From contig JAEZAF010000199.1 in the NCBI GenBank assembly GCA_023430545.1, positions 1 through 64,000 on the forward strand: a stretch of 64,000 bases of DNA, in the 5' to 3' direction. Each line of letters starts with the position of its first letter. The first letter of the stretch is position 1. The position numbers and the translations under genes are program-made. The notes under the pieces were generated by a model, which worked only from the letters and a program-made list of their open reading frames with translations, had not been told where the DNA came from and ran no database searches. Shown here piece by piece: positions 44,294 to 54,951 of the stretch. This DNA comes from Chloroflexota bacterium. Lineage in GTDB: Bacteria > Chloroflexota > Anaerolineae > Aggregatilineales > Phototrophicaceae.

Positions 44294-44626
44294 ATGCTCC
44301 AGCCTCACCGGGACCACCCTCAGCACGAATGGATTGTCATTTACGCCGCGTCTAATATCCCAGAAGCGCAGATCGTTGCCGGACGCCTCAAGTCTGAAAA
44401 TATTCAGGCGCTGGTCAATTATCCCGTGGGCGGTTCTGCGATGGGAGTCCAGCTAGGGGCGATTTCCGTCCTTGTCCATCCCGATGATTATCAGGCTGCA
44501 TGGCAGATTCTGTTTACTGAAGACGATTCATCTGCAACCGAACTGCCCGAAGGCGACGAAAATACCCTTTACGACTGGCAGGATTTTGAATCACAAGATG
44601 ACGACTCAGACGAATTCGACACTTAA
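44294..44626 (+). CDS. DUF2007 domain protein
   Basis: This 110-residue protein has a DUF2007 fold at about residues 10-75 (WIVIYAASNIPEAQIVAGRL, SVLVHPDDYQAAWQIL), an alpha-beta domain of unknown role, and an acidic tail (about 75-110). The ATG at 44294 directly follows a terminator-like hairpin and has no ribosome site, so translation may be leaderless-like or start later. It overlaps the P1 peptidase gene by 29 bp. Confidence 0.8.
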   Translation: MLQPHRDHPQHEWIVIYAASNIPEAQIVAGRLKSENIQALVNYPVGGSAMGVQLGAISVLVHPDDYQAAWQILFTEDDSSATELPEGDENTLYDWQDFESQDDDSDEFDT

Positions 44627-45581
44627 AGAAAATAACACCCTGACCGCTGTCCCCGGCTTTCGCGTGGGCCATGCAACCCATCTGGAAGGAGCGACCGGCT
44701 GCACGGTGATCCTCTGCCCAGAAGGGACCGTCGGCGGGGTCGATCAGCGCGGCGGCGCACCCGGCACACGGGAGACAGACCTGCTCCAGCCCATGCATCT
44801 GGTCCAGACGGTCAACGCGATTGTGCTATCCGGCGGCAGCGCTTACGGACTAGCCGCTGCTGACGGTGTAATGCGCTGGTGTGAAGAACAAGGGATGGGG
44901 GTTCCTATCGGCACAGACTTTGTGGTGCCGATTGTCCCCGCGGCCATTCTGATGGACCTTCTGATTGGGCAACCCGGCATCCGACCAGGCGCGGACATGG
45001 GATATGCCGCCTGTGAAGCCGCCAGCGACGATCCCGTCCCACAGGGGAACGTCGGTGCGGGAACTGGATGCAGGATCGGTGGTGTCGCCGGAAATGAACT
45101 CGCTACCAAAGGTGGAATCGGCAGTGCCGTGCTGCATTTTGATGACGGCCTGATCGTCGCCGCGCTGGTCGCCGTCAATGCATTCGGCAGTGTGCTGGAT
45201 GAAAACGGTCAGGTGATGGCCGGTATGCGCAGCCCGGATGGCTCCGGCTTTGTCGATATGCTGGAGGCAATGCGTCAATGGAAACCATCAGCGCCGGCGA
45301 CATCATCAAACACGGTGATTGGAGCCATCGCTACCAATGCCCGTCTGACCAAGGATCAGGTCAATAAAGTCGCACAGATGGCCCAGAACGGCATCGCGTT
45401 CGCTGTACGGCCTGCTCATACCATGTTCGATGGCGACACGCTGTTTGCGCTGGCTTCAGGTCAGGTCGAAGCGGATGTCAGTGTTGTGGGGGCTTATGCG
45501 GCAGATGTGGTTGCGATGGCAATCCGCAATGGGGTACGTGAGGCGAAAACACTCGCAGGCGTGCGCGCCTGGAACGATTAA
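44598..45581 (+). CDS. P1-family (DmpA-like) aminopeptidase/amidase
   Basis: This 327-residue N-terminal-nucleophile hydrolase has GFRVGHAT, the GGSAYGLAAADGV segment, the GNVGAGTGCRIGG motif and GGIGSAV. The last of these carries the Gly-Ser bond where the precursor should cleave itself, leaving Ser as nucleophile. Family members hydrolyse L- or beta-aminopeptides and amides. The ATG at 44598 lies inside the end of the DUF2007 gene in another frame, a 29-bp overlap. A frame extension to 44472 would overlap more and adds no family-like residues. Confidence 0.88.
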   Translation: MTTQTNSTLKENNTLTAVPGFRVGHATHLEGATGCTVILCPEGTVGGVDQRGGAPGTRETDLLQPMHLVQTVNAIVLSGGSAYGLAAADGVMRWCEEQGMGVPIGTDFVVPIVPAAILMDLLIGQPGIRPGADMGYAACEAASDDPVPQGNVGAGTGCRIGGVAGNELATKGGIGSAVLHFDDGLIVAALVAVNAFGSVLDENGQVMAGMRSPDGSGFVDMLEAMRQWKPSAPATSSNTVIGAIATNARLTKDQVNKVAQMAQNGIAFAVRPAHTMFDGDTLFALASGQVEADVSVVGAYAADVVAMAIRNGVREAKTLAGVRAWND

Positions 45582-45598
45582 CACTCATCCTCTATAAT
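45570..45598 (+). promoter_or_regulatory. Candidate promoter of regulator-kinase operon
   Basis: A perfect TATAAT (45593-45598) lies 42 bases before the ATG at 45641. A TGGAAC at 45570-45575 is a weak -35 at 17 bases. Confidence 0.4.
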
Positions 45599-45640
45599 GT
45601 TAAGAACTTTCTGCAAAGGTTTAATCGGAATTTACAGATC

Positions 45641-46375
45641 ATGGTTGATAATCTTAAATCATCGGCTCAAAAAGTAGAAGATACCATGGTGAAAGTGCTG
45701 GTCGTCGAAGACGAAGAAACACTGATTAACAACCTTGCGGACAAGCTCAAAGCAGAAGGCTTTACTGTCATCACTGCCCGTGATGGTGAGATCGGGCTGG
45801 AAAAAATCCGCAGCGAAAACCCTGATCTTATTGTGCTGGATATTATGCTTCCCGGCCTCGACGGGCTAAGCATCTGCCGGATGGTGCGCCACGATACCAC
45901 CACCGCCCATATTCCGATCATCATGCTGACCGCACGCGGAACCGAGGTCGATAAAATCGTGGGGCTGGAAAGCGGCGCAGATGATTACATCGTCAAGCCG
46001 TTTGGACTTGGGGAATTTCTCGCAAGAGTACGCGCTGTGATGCGCCGTGTCCCAGGCCGTATGAACGTCCAGCAGGATGAGATGGTCTCCAATGACCTGC
46101 GCCTGAATATGACCGCCCGCCGCGTTTTCAAGGATAATGAGGAAGTCAAGCTCAGCAACAAGGAATTTGACCTGCTGGCCGAGCTGATGCGCAATCGCAG
46201 CGCGGTCCTTTCCCGCGACCTGATTCTCACCAAAGTCTGGGGCTATGATTACTTCGTCGATAAACGTACGGTCGATGTGCATATCCGTTGGCTGAGAGAA
46301 AAGCTGGAAGAAGACCCGTCGAACCCACGGCGCATTGTGACGGTGCGCGGCGTCGGTTATCGCTTTGAAGGCTAG
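45641..46375 (+). CDS. OmpR/PhoB-family response regulator
   Basis: This 244-residue regulator has a receiver domain with phospho-acceptor D67 (LIVLDIMLPGLDG) and Lys in VKPFGLGEF, and a C-terminal winged-helix domain (about 155-243) with LLAELMRNRSAVLSRDLIL and RTVDVHIRWLREKLE. An ATG at 45686 would give the usual start just before KVLVVEDE and put the acceptor at D52; the upstream start is kept as the longest. It is followed by a histidine kinase 79 bp downstream, its probable partner. Confidence 0.92.
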   Translation: MVDNLKSSAQKVEDTMVKVLVVEDEETLINNLADKLKAEGFTVITARDGEIGLEKIRSENPDLIVLDIMLPGLDGLSICRMVRHDTTTAHIPIIMLTARGTEVDKIVGLESGADDYIVKPFGLGEFLARVRAVMRRVPGRMNVQQDEMVSNDLRLNMTARRVFKDNEEVKLSNKEFDLLAELMRNRSAVLSRDLILTKVWGYDYFVDKRTVDVHIRWLREKLEEDPSNPRRIVTVRGVGYRFEG

Positions 46376-46454
46376 GCCCAACACCGGCCGTTCGGTGTTC
46401 GAAGCCATCACAAGTATTCGCCCGATAAAAAACAAATAACGGGAAGCCCGCCCA

Positions 46455-47909
46455 ATGCCCGAAGTGTTTTTAATCCTGCCGACTCTGGGGCTGGCAGCCA
46501 CGCTGTTGGCCCTGTTTTTCCTGAATCGTGATTATCGGCGTATCAAAGCAGGAAGTGAGCGCACCCTGCTCGAAAAGCAGCAGCACGCCGACGCGCTGAA
46601 CGGGCTTCGGACTCAACACCGCGAAGCAGAAGCCCGTGCCCAATCACTGCAAAACCAGTTGGACACTACGCTTGAACGCCTGCGCAGTGTCGAGCAGACT
46701 GGTACTGAACGAGAGCAGGAACTGATGCGCCTGCATCAGCAGATCGATTCCATCCAGCAGCGCGAACAGTCGCTTCATACGAGCGTGGCAGATTGGCAGA
46801 TGCGCACTACCGAGCATCAGCAGACGGCTGCGCTGTATCGCTGGATGGCGAACAGCGCCTACGATGCCCTGCTTGTGCTGGATACCAAACTGAAAGTATT
46901 GGCGACCAATAAATCTGCCAATGCGTTATTCGGCATCACCACGCTCTCACCCGATACGTCGCTTGCTGATATCACGCAGTCTCCCATCCTCGTGATGATG
47001 GTTGAGGATGCGATTGTCAACGAGGAAGACAGCCTCGAAGAACAGGTTACGGTTGGCGAGCGCAGTTTCCTGATCTGCACACAGATTATTCGTGACGGTG
47101 ACAGCACCCACATCGGACTCGCACTTCAGGATATCACGCAGCTCATTCGGCTCAACCGCGCCCGTCGTGATATGGTCGCTAATATCTCGCATGAACTGCG
47201 TACACCGATCGCCAATATCCGGCTGATCATCGACGGCCTGTTTCACGATCAGGACAAGCCCAAGCGCAAGGAGAGTATCTCATCGCTGCGTGCCATTGGC
47301 CACGAGACCGAGACGCTCTTATGGCTGGTGCAGGAAATGGCCGATCTCTCCATGATCGAGTCAGGTCAGGCGATCATCCGGCTGGTCGATGTGCCGCTAT
47401 GCGAAATCATCGACGAAGCCGCCGCGCGTCTCGAAGATCAGATGGAAGCCAAGCGGCTGAAGCTGGTTCGAGAGCATACGGAGGCTATCCATGTCCTGTG
47501 CGACCGTGACCTGATTCAGCGGGTCATCGTGAATCTGCTGCACAACGCCATGAAGTGGTCTCCAACAGGCGGTACCATTACCCTCACGGCAGAAGAGCAG
47601 GAAGACGAAGCGATCATCAGCATCTATGACAACGGTCCGGGTGTGCCTGAAGATCAGGTGGATCGAATCTTCGAGCGCTTTTATCAGATGGATGGTTCGC
47701 GCTCCGGTGGTGAAGGCACCGGCCTTGGCCTCGCCATCTGTAAGCATATCGTCACCGCGCATGGCGGCCGCATCTGGGCAGAAAGCAACCGCACCGGTAC
47801 TGGCGGCGGACGCTTTAAGTTCACGCTGCTCTTGGCCGAGGACTCCGCAATATCACCTGTGGCCCATGATCATCAGCTTGCCAGTGGGAACACTGAGAAC
47901 GGCGTCTAA
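46455..47909 (+). CDS. PhoR-like sensor histidine kinase
   Basis: This 484-residue kinase has one N-terminal membrane helix (about 4-24), a coiled coil (about 35-115), a PAS-like domain (about 128-232), HisKA with H246 in NISHELRTP, and HATPase_c with LLHNAMKWS, DNGPGVP and GTGLGLAI. It resembles PhoR-type kinases with little extracytoplasmic sequence, so it probably senses a cytoplasmic or membrane signal. It is adjacent to the OmpR-type regulator and 2 bp upstream of a phosphoesterase gene. Confidence 0.92.
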   Translation: MPEVFLILPTLGLAATLLALFFLNRDYRRIKAGSERTLLEKQQHADALNGLRTQHREAEARAQSLQNQLDTTLERLRSVEQTGTEREQELMRLHQQIDSIQQREQSLHTSVADWQMRTTEHQQTAALYRWMANSAYDALLVLDTKLKVLATNKSANALFGITTLSPDTSLADITQSPILVMMVEDAIVNEEDSLEEQVTVGERSFLICTQIIRDGDSTHIGLALQDITQLIRLNRARRDMVANISHELRTPIANIRLIIDGLFHDQDKPKRKESISSLRAIGHETETLLWLVQEMADLSMIESGQAIIRLVDVPLCEIIDEAAARLEDQMEAKRLKLVREHTEAIHVLCDRDLIQRVIVNLLHNAMKWSPTGGTITLTAEEQEDEAIISIYDNGPGVPEDQVDRIFERFYQMDGSRSGGEGTGLGLAICKHIVTAHGGRIWAESNRTGTGGGRFKFTLLLAEDSAISPVAHDHQLASGNTENGV

Positions 47910-47911
47910 CA

Positions 47912-48529
47912 ATGACACGCATCGGGTTGATTGCCGATATTCATGGCAGCGCGGCACAGCTCCAGCAGGCACTTGAGATACTGACGCATCACGCAGCCGA
48001 CTTGATTCTCTGCGCAGGGGATCTGGTGGATGGCGATGACCAGCCTGAAGAAGTTATCAACAGCTTACAGACCCATGAAATTCCGTGTGTACAGGGTAAC
48101 CACGACTCCGACAAGGTCAGCGCTGCCCGCAGAGGCAAACATGACTCGCGGCTCTCCGTCCAGAGCATCGACTACCTTGAAGCCCTGCCCCACTCCTACA
48201 GCCTGCACATTGAGGGAAAGAAACTCCTGCTCATTCATGCAACACCGTGGCATAATGGCATCCACGTGTTCTCCTACAGCGGACGGGTACTGCTCGATCA
48301 GGTGGTCAATCAGGCAGGTGATGCAGAGATCATCGTGCTCGGCCACACCCATGAGCCGATGGTGATCCGCTATCGTGAGCGCTGGATTCTGAATTCGGGT
48401 TCCGTTCATAAAAACCGCTTTGAAGATCAGTCCACCTGCGGTGTGCTGGACATCCCAACCATGGAATTTCAGGTACTGGAGCTTGCATCCGGCCAGCCTG
48501 TATCAAAGCCAACAATTTACCTGTCCTGA
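47912..48529 (+). CDS. Metallophosphoesterase (YfcE/MJ0936-like)
   Basis: This 205-residue calcineurin-like phosphoesterase has the metal-binding motifs LIADIHG, AGDLVDG, GNHDSD and LGHTHEP. It should hydrolyse phosphodiesters or phosphomonoesters using two metal ions. It is read with the kinase upstream (2-bp gap), suggesting a link to the same signal. A related phosphoesterase is at 61890 on the minus strand. Confidence 0.9.
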   Translation: MTRIGLIADIHGSAAQLQQALEILTHHAADLILCAGDLVDGDDQPEEVINSLQTHEIPCVQGNHDSDKVSAARRGKHDSRLSVQSIDYLEALPHSYSLHIEGKKLLLIHATPWHNGIHVFSYSGRVLLDQVVNQAGDAEIIVLGHTHEPMVIRYRERWILNSGSVHKNRFEDQSTCGVLDIPTMEFQVLELASGQPVSKPTIYLS

Positions 48530-48713
48530 GCAAACATCAGCCAGCACCTACAGCCTGCGCCGCGATTCTTTATAAACATCAATTCCATCTGCACTGGATA
48601 CTCATCCACCGTCCCTACACTCTGAAACGTGTGGCATACTTTAGAGTCGTACGCTTCAACGCACAGGCTGAACTTGTCCAGTTACTTTTCCATAACGGGC
48701 CAGTAAAAAGATT

Positions 48714-51700
48714 ATGATGCATCTAAAAGGGTTAAACGACCTCTTTCGTGACAGCCGCACATGGCAGGATCTGCTTCGGCAGATTCAGGGCGGTGACCTC
48801 ACGACACTGAATATCATTCGTGCCGCACGGCCTTATGTGGCGGCGGCCCTCACACAGGATTGGGAAGCCCCGGTTCTGTATCTCGCTGGACGTATCAAAC
48901 GTGCCTATAACGTTGCGGAGCAGCTTCCCGTGTGGTTAGGGGCTACACAGCCGGTGATGCGCTTTGGTGAACCCATCGGCCAGTTTTACGAGCGCACACC
49001 CTGGGGCGATCAGGCCACCCGCAGCCGTCTGGAAGCACTGTGCGCCCTGCTGCCGCCGGCAGATCAGCCTTCACCTGCACCGCTGGCCGTCGTGAGTGCT
49101 GCCCGTGGACTGATGCAGCCCACCCTGCCGGTCAATCAGTTCCGCAAGGCCTCGCTCCATCTGAAGGTCGGGCAGCAGATTGCGCTTGACCGTCTGCTTC
49201 AGGATCTTGTCGCTATCGGCTATGAACCAGCCAGTATTGTCATCCAGCCCGGCACCTTCAGCCGTCGCGGTGGACTGGTGGATATCTTCCCGACCGCCTC
49301 ACGCATGCCGGTCCGCATCGACTTCTTCGGTGACGAGATCGACTCACTGCGTCCGTTTGACCCTGCCACACAGCGGTCAGAAGGACGGCTGGACAGCATC
49401 GGCATCACGCCAGCACGTGAGGCCCTGCCGTCGCGTATGCCGGAAGCCGCGGCCCAGCTTACGGACTGGTTCGCGACCCTTCCACCAGAAAGCGACATGG
49501 CGCGGGATCAGAACTCGCTGGCGAATGGCAGTATCTTCCCGGTCGCGGAATTTTATCTACCCTATATGTATACTCATCCGGCCAGCCTGCTGGACTATGC
49601 GCCAACTGATGCCCTGATCATCATCGATGACTGGGAAGAACTGCGCGACAGTGTCATCGAAGTTGAGCAGAATGCGGAGCGCAATCGGCCGGAACAGATC
49701 GAAGCCGGAATCATCCCGGACAATGCGGCAGTACCGTATTTCACATGGGAAACGCTCGAACTCGAACTGCGCCAGCGTCGCACCCTGACCTTCAGCACTG
49801 CTGCAGAAGACGGCGCGGCCCTCTTCACGCCTGGCGGACGCTTCGGCGGACAGCTCAAAACAGCGCTCACTCAGGTCCGCACCCTCACGCGCAAAGGCGG
49901 CCGTGCGGTCGTCGTCAGTGAGCAAACAGCACGCCTGAATGAGCTGTGGAGCGAACAGGACGCTTATGGCTATGTCCCGATTCTGAACGCCCTTGAGGAC
50001 AAGCCCCTCGCCGGGACCACACAGATCGTCACCGGCACGCTTCAGGAAGGGTGGATACTCCACCTCGACAACGGTGAAACACGCCTGATCTCTGATGCTG
50101 AGCTTTTCGGCTGGGAACGCTCTGAACCACGCCGCCGTAAGAGTGCTCGTCCGGCCAAACTACCGGAAGCTGATTTCTCCGACTGGCGTGAAGGCGATTA
50201 TGTCGTCCATGTCGATTACGGTATTGGACGCTTCGCAGGCATGAATCGCCGTACTATCGATGGCAACGAACGCCAGTATGTCGTCATCGAATATGCCAGC
50301 AACGACACGGTCTTTGTCCCGATTCATCAGGCCGACCGTGTTTCGCGCTATGTCGGTGTGGACGACACGCCGCCGACCCTCAGCCGCCTCGGTCAGCCGG
50401 AATGGTCAAAGGCACGCAGCCGCGCCAGTAAAGCGGTACAGGAAGAGGCCGAGGAACTGCTCAAACTGTATATTGCACGCGAACAGGCACAGGGTCACGC
50501 CTTCAGTGAGGACAACCATTGGCAGCGTGAACTGGAAGCATCTTTCCCGTATGTCGAAACCGATGACCAGCTTCGTGCTGTGCGTGAAGTCAAGGCAGAT
50601 ATGGAGCGCGTCACCCCTATGGATCGCCTGATCTGCGGTGACGTCGGCTATGGCAAGACTGAAGTGGCACTTCGAGCTGCATTCAAGGCGGTCAACGATG
50701 GCAAACAGGTTGCCGTACTCGTCCCCACGACGATCCTCGCACAGCAGCATTACGAGACCTTCAGCAACCGGCTGGCACAGTTCCCAGTGGTGATCGAACA
50801 GCTTTCGCGCTTCAAGAGCAAGGCGGCGCAGGAAGAAGTGCTGCCGCGCCTCGCCAAAGGGGAGGTCGATATCATCATCGGCACCCATCGCATCCTGTCA
50901 GAAGACATCCAACTGAAGGATCTCGGCCTCGTCATCATCGACGAAGAGCAGCGCTTCGGAGTCAAGCAAAAGGAACATTTCAAACAACTTCGCACCCAGG
51001 TTGATGTCCTCACTCTAACGGCAACCCCCATCCCGCGCACCCTGTACATGAGCCTTGCCGGGGTGCGCGACATCAGCATGATTCAGACCCCACCGGAAGA
51101 GCGCCTGCCGATTCTTACGCACGTCGGCCCATTCGATGAGCATCTCGTGCAACAGGCAATCACCCGTGAGATCGAGCGCGGCGGCCAGATCTTCGTGCTG
51201 CATAACCGCGTCCGCACGCTGGATCAGCTACGAGAACGGATTGAGGAAATCGTCCCGGAAGCACGGATTATCACCGCGCACGGACAGATGAATGAGCGCC
51301 AGCTTCAGAATGTGATGGCGTCCTTCTCGCGTGGGGAATATGATGTCCTGCTCTCAACCTCGATTATCGAGAACGGCATCGATATCCCCAATGCCAATAC
51401 GCTGATCGTTGACCGGGCCGACTGGTTTGGCCTGTCGCAGTTGTATCAGATCCGGGGACGTGTGGGACGCGGTGCACAGCAGGCGTATGCCTACTTCTTC
51501 TATCATCCACGCACCAGTCTGACCGAAGAAGCACGCGCTCGTCTGGAGACGCTGGCTGAACATACCAGCCTTGGCGCGGGTTATCAGATCGCCATGCGTG
51601 ACCTCGAGATTCGCGGTGCAGGGGACATCCTCAGCACCCGCCAGACGGGTCACGTCGCCGCTGTGGGACTCAATCTTTATACACAGATGCTGAATCAGGC

Positions 51701-52199
51701 GGTGCAGGAATTGAAAGGCACCACCAGCGATACGCCGGTGGCCGTCTCCGCCACGCAGAGCATCATCCTCGAACTACCGCTGCCTGCTTATCTGCCAGAG
51801 GACTGGATACCTGAATTGTCGCTGCGGCTTCAGATTTACCGACGGATCGCGAACCTTACCAGTCAGCACGATATCGAGACGATGGAGGAAGAACTGCGCG
51901 ACCGCTTCGGACAGCTTCCCAAAGCCGTGCAGGGCCTGCTCTATCAGATCCGCATCAAGCTGCTGGCACAGCACGTCGGGGCGACTGCCGTCATCGTCAG
52001 GGATCGCACTGTACAGATCCGGCTGCCCTTCCTGCCAGAGATCAATCGCGATGCCCTTGCGCAGCGCCTTGGTGATGATGTCACGGTTACCCGGACAGCG
52101 ATCGAAATCCCGGCTAACGACGTATGGCAGATGCGCTTAGGCGGTCTGCTGGAAGACCTGTACCAATTACAGGAATCGGTCAGCCAGCGTGGGATGTAA
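48714..52199 (+). CDS. mfd: Transcription-repair coupling factor Mfd
   Basis: Mfd (1161 residues) removes stalled RNA polymerase from DNA lesions and recruits UvrA. Seen are the N-terminal UvrB-like modules, the polymerase-interacting domain ([17 protein letters not shown]), the translocase with Walker [12 protein letters not shown], the DEEQ box in [24 protein letters not shown], the TRG region (IRGRVGRG), and the C-terminal D7 domain. Length is normal. Two adjacent ATGs start it and no strong ribosome site is evident. It converges on lysC. Confidence 0.97.
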   Translation: MMHLKGLNDLFRDSRTWQDLLRQIQGGDLTTLNIIRAARPYVAAALTQDWEAPVLYLAGRIKRAYNVAEQLPVWLGATQPVMRFGEPIGQFYERTPWGDQATRSRLEALCALLPPADQPSPAPLAVVSAARGLMQPTLPVNQFRKASLHLKVGQQIALDRLLQDLVAIGYEPASIVIQPGTFSRRGGLVDIFPTASRMPVRIDFFGDEIDSLRPFDPATQRSEGRLDSIGITPAREALPSRMPEAAAQLTDWFATLPPESDMARDQNSLANGSIFPVAEFYLPYMYTHPASLLDYAPTDALIIIDDWEELRDSVIEVEQNAERNRPEQIEAGIIPDNAAVPYFTWETLELELRQRRTLTFSTAAEDGAALFTPGGRFGGQLKTALTQVRTLTRKGGRAVVVSEQTARLNELWSEQDAYGYVPILNALEDKPLAGTTQIVTGTLQEGWILHLDNGETRLISDAELFGWERSEPRRRKSARPAKLPEADFSDWREGDYVVHVDYGIGRFAGMNRRTIDGNERQYVVIEYASNDTVFVPIHQADRVSRYVGVDDTPPTLSRLGQPEWSKARSRASKAVQEEAEELLKLYIAREQAQGHAFSEDNHWQRELEASFPYVETDDQLRAVREVKADMERVTPMDRLICGDVGYGKTEVALRAAFKAVNDGKQVAVLVPTTILAQQHYETFSNRLAQFPVVIEQLSRFKSKAAQEEVLPRLAKGEVDIIIGTHRILSEDIQLKDLGLVIIDEEQRFGVKQKEHFKQLRTQVDVLTLTATPIPRTLYMSLAGVRDISMIQTPPEERLPILTHVGPFDEHLVQQAITREIERGGQIFVLHNRVRTLDQLRERIEEIVPEARIITAHGQMNERQLQNVMASFSRGEYDVLLSTSIIENGIDIPNANTLIVDRADWFGLSQLYQIRGRVGRGAQQAYAYFFYHPRTSLTEEARARLETLAEHTSLGAGYQIAMRDLEIRGAGDILSTRQTGHVAAVGLNLYTQMLNQAVQELKGTTSDTPVAVSATQSIILELPLPAYLPEDWIPELSLRLQIYRRIANLTSQHDIETMEEELRDRFGQLPKAVQGLLYQIRIKLLAQHVGATAVIVRDRTVQIRLPFLPEINRDALAQRLGDDVTVTRTAIEIPANDVWQMRLGGLLEDLYQLQESVSQRGM

Positions 52200-52260
52200 C
52201 GCATCATCAGAATCAGGTTGAAGAGGGTTGATCTGTATATCGGTCCGTCATATGGATGGA

Positions 52261-52299
52261 CAAAAACTGCTGCTGTCAGCAAACCCTGACAGCAGCAGT
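52261..52299 (-). terminator. Terminator of lysC
   Basis: A 14-bp perfect stem (52266-52279 with 52286-52299) and a 6-base loop are followed on the minus strand by five T. The plus strand has no T-run, so it serves lysC rather than mfd. Confidence 0.88.
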
Positions 52300-52326
52300 C
52301 GATTAAATATGAACTTAGACTGACAG

Positions 52327-53745
52327 CTAAACTTCGGGGACGGCCTCCAGGGCGAGATCATGCAGGAGGACCACCGCACGCTGTAATTCGGCCTGATCGA
52401 TCACGAACGAGATGCTGCACTCGCTGGAACCCTGCGCAATCGCAAGCACGTTAACCTCTTCCCGGCCCAGTGCGGTGAATACGCGTCCAGCCACACCGGG
52501 TGTCCCACGCATGCCGGAACCCACCACCGTGACGATCACCACTTCGTCAGAAACTTCGATATTCTCGATGTTCTGGTTTGCGATCTCAGTAGAAAACTCC
52601 TGCGTGATCATATCACGAGCATCCAACGCCTTTTCATCGGTCACCACAAAGCACATACTCTGCTCCGATGACGACTGCGAGATCATGAGGATGTTGGCCC
52701 CAGCCTGCGCGGCGGAAAGGAAGGCACGTCCGGCAATTCCCGGAACGCCTATCATACCGCGCCCGGAAATCGTCACCATGCTGACATTCTTCACGCTCGT
52801 CACGGCTTTAATCACCGAAAGACTCGGCTGCGGAGTCGGCCCAATCAGCGTGCCGGGATGATCAGGGTTAAACGTATTGCGTACATAAAGCGGAATGCCA
52901 CGATTCATCAGCGGCTGCACGGTTTTGGGATGCAGCACCTTCGCCCCATAATACGCCAGCTCACCCACTTCCTGATACGAGACATAAGGCAGCACGCGTG
53001 CGCGTTTGTCCACGCGTGGATCGGTCGTCATCACACCATCGACATCCGTCCAGATAATCAGCTCATCGCTGTCACTGTACGCGGCGAAGATCGCCCCGCT
53101 GAAATCGCCACCACCGCGGCCAAGTGTGGTCAGCACCCCCGCTTTGGTCGAGCCGATAAAGCCCGTCACCACCGGGACAATGCCACCCTCAATCAGCGGG
53201 AAAATCGTACTGCGGATATTCGGCTCCGTCAGTTCCCAGATCGGCGCGGCATTCTGATGGTTATCATCCGTTACCACAACTTCGCTCGCATCAATCGGTC
53301 GGGCATCGACTCCCTGATCCTGAAGAGCCATCGCCACCAGACGTGCGCTCATCTTCTCGCCGAAAGCCGTCACCGCGTCCCGGATGCGCGGAGTCGCCTC
53401 ACCCAATACATTGATCGCCTGACAGAGTTCAATGTATTCGTCGATCAGCTTGCCAATGTTGCGCGAAATCTTGTCCCGATTCGGCCCGGCGGACACCAGT
53501 TGATTGATCGCTTCCTGATGTTTGTCCCGCAGTTTCTCGGCAACCGAGAGATAACCCCAGCGATCTCCCTCCCGCGCCAGTTGAATCGAAGACAGCAGGG
53601 TATCGGTGACGCCGGACATGGCAGAAACGGTGAGGATCACCCGATTACCCTGTTCCAGTTCGCGCTGGGTGATATAAATCACATTCCTGATCGCTTCGAC
53701 ACTGCCAACCGACGTGCCCCCAAACTTCATTGTGATCGTCTTCAT
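52327..53745 (-). CDS. lysC: Aspartate kinase
   Basis: This 472-residue aspartokinase makes aspartyl phosphate for lysine, threonine and methionine synthesis. The N-terminus has KFGGTSVGSVEAI, then FGEKMSARLVA and a VVTGFIG-type segment with GRGGGDFSGA. The C-terminal half (about 320-472) contains two ACT domains (VTISGRGMIGVPGIAG and VTVVGSGMRGTPGVAG), where feedback inhibitors bind. Architecture is the monofunctional type. It is read on the minus strand, 73 bp downstream of the DUF58 gene. Confidence 0.95.
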   Translation of the reverse strand: MKTITMKFGGTSVGSVEAIRNVIYITQRELEQGNRVILTVSAMSGVTDTLLSSIQLAREGDRWGYLSVAEKLRDKHQEAINQLVSAGPNRDKISRNIGKLIDEYIELCQAINVLGEATPRIRDAVTAFGEKMSARLVAMALQDQGVDARPIDASEVVVTDDNHQNAAPIWELTEPNIRSTIFPLIEGGIVPVVTGFIGSTKAGVLTTLGRGGGDFSGAIFAAYSDSDELIIWTDVDGVMTTDPRVDKRARVLPYVSYQEVGELAYYGAKVLHPKTVQPLMNRGIPLYVRNTFNPDHPGTLIGPTPQPSLSVIKAVTSVKNVSMVTISGRGMIGVPGIAGRAFLSAAQAGANILMISQSSSEQSMCFVVTDEKALDARDMITQEFSTEIANQNIENIEVSDEVVIVTVVGSGMRGTPGVAGRVFTALGREEVNVLAIAQGSSECSISFVIDQAELQRAVVLLHDLALEAVPEV

Positions 53746-53818
53746 GGAACCGACTTTCCTTCTACCTACGCCCTATATGGCTTCACGGTCCTGTGATCAG
53801 GACAGGATACGTAATACG

Positions 53819-54721
53819 TTATTTCACCACACCGATACGCCGGAGATCATAAAGGATAACCTTCTCCCACAGCACATCGGTGACCAGTGGTACATAATGG
53901 ACTCCCCGCCGCGTACATTCGCTGCGGATATCATCGCGCCATGCTTCGACCCGACGTATATAGAGATCACGCATGGTCGCATCCACACTGACTTCCTGCG
54001 CGATCCCTGTTTCAATATCAATCAGCCGCAGGTCACCCGCCAGCGGCGGGGTGACTTCATCCGGGGCCAGCACATGGATCAGGACCACTTCGCAGCCCTT
54101 CCCCACCAGCGCGTTCACCCCTTCCAGATAACCGGTTGGGGAAAACATATCACTGATGATGAAGCACAACCCCGGTCGGGTGGCGCGCAGTGCATAATCC
54201 TTCAGCATCTGGTTGAGATCGGTCACGCCCTGCGGCTTCACGCCATGCGCATACTTCAGCATCTGCACACTGCGTGCCTGACCGCGTACCGGGCCGAATG
54301 TCTCAGCCTTTCCGTTTTCAAACGCGCACATCATCAGGCGGTCATTGGTCGAAAGTGCGATATAGCCCAACCCAGCGAATAACCGCTTCGCAAACAGCAG
54401 CTTGTGATGATCCGGGTCCAGCTCCGCCCCCCAGTTCATACTGGCTGAGGCATCCAGAATGACATGTACCGCCAGATCCTCTTCGTCTTCCAGTAATTTC
54501 ACATACGGACGGTCGAGGCGAGCATACAGATTCCAGTCCATCCGGCGCAGGTCATCGCCAGCCGTGTAATTGCGATAATCCGCAAATTCGATACTCGTCC
54601 CCCGTTTGATTGACCGGCGTTCGCCTTTGATCGCCCCGGCGCGGATGCGTGTAGCCACCAGCATCAACTGATCGAACTTGCGCCGAACCTGTTCATCCAG
54701 CAGGATGGCTTCATCTGCCAT
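53819..54721 (-). CDS. DUF58 domain protein
   Basis: This 300-residue protein has the DUF58 signature GTSIEFADYRNYTAGDDLRRMDWNLYARLDRPYVK-type region (its YRNYTAGDDLRR core and DWNLYAR are visible). It also has a von Willebrand A-like domain with VHVILDASASMNWG carrying the metal-binding DxSxS pattern. DUF58 genes usually pair with a MoxR AAA ATPase, which is not visible here. The start at 54721 is the only good one. Role in protein assembly or cell surface is inferred from the family. Confidence 0.88.
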   Translation of the reverse strand: MADEAILLDEQVRRKFDQLMLVATRIRAGAIKGERRSIKRGTSIEFADYRNYTAGDDLRRMDWNLYARLDRPYVKLLEDEEDLAVHVILDASASMNWGAELDPDHHKLLFAKRLFAGLGYIALSTNDRLMMCAFENGKAETFGPVRGQARSVQMLKYAHGVKPQGVTDLNQMLKDYALRATRPGLCFIISDMFSPTGYLEGVNALVGKGCEVVLIHVLAPDEVTPPLAGDLRLIDIETGIAQEVSVDATMRDLYIRRVEAWRDDIRSECTRRGVHYVPLVTDVLWEKVILYDLRRIGVVK

Positions 54722-54951
54722 GTGTCATGACCTTCAACTGACTTGGTTTTTCGATATTCTGTATAGTCTCTGACCCGAAAGTGCGGTTAAATGAAGAAGG
54801 TATCCGTTCCATTCGAGGCAGCGTAACAGCCACGACGACACTCAATAGAACCGGGGTACCTTCTAAAACACTTCTTACACAAGTACGCTAAAATGATAGC
54901 GGAATGTTACACGGAAATGCTGTATTTCTCCAAGTTTGATCATCACTGATA

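Noticed and set aside
48585..48625. A CACCGTCCCTACA string resembling the repeat tail
   Set aside because: The palindromic head is absent, so it may be chance or a relic.
52858..53796. A 312-codon plus-strand frame
   Set aside because: It lies antisense to lysC and shows no recognisable protein features.
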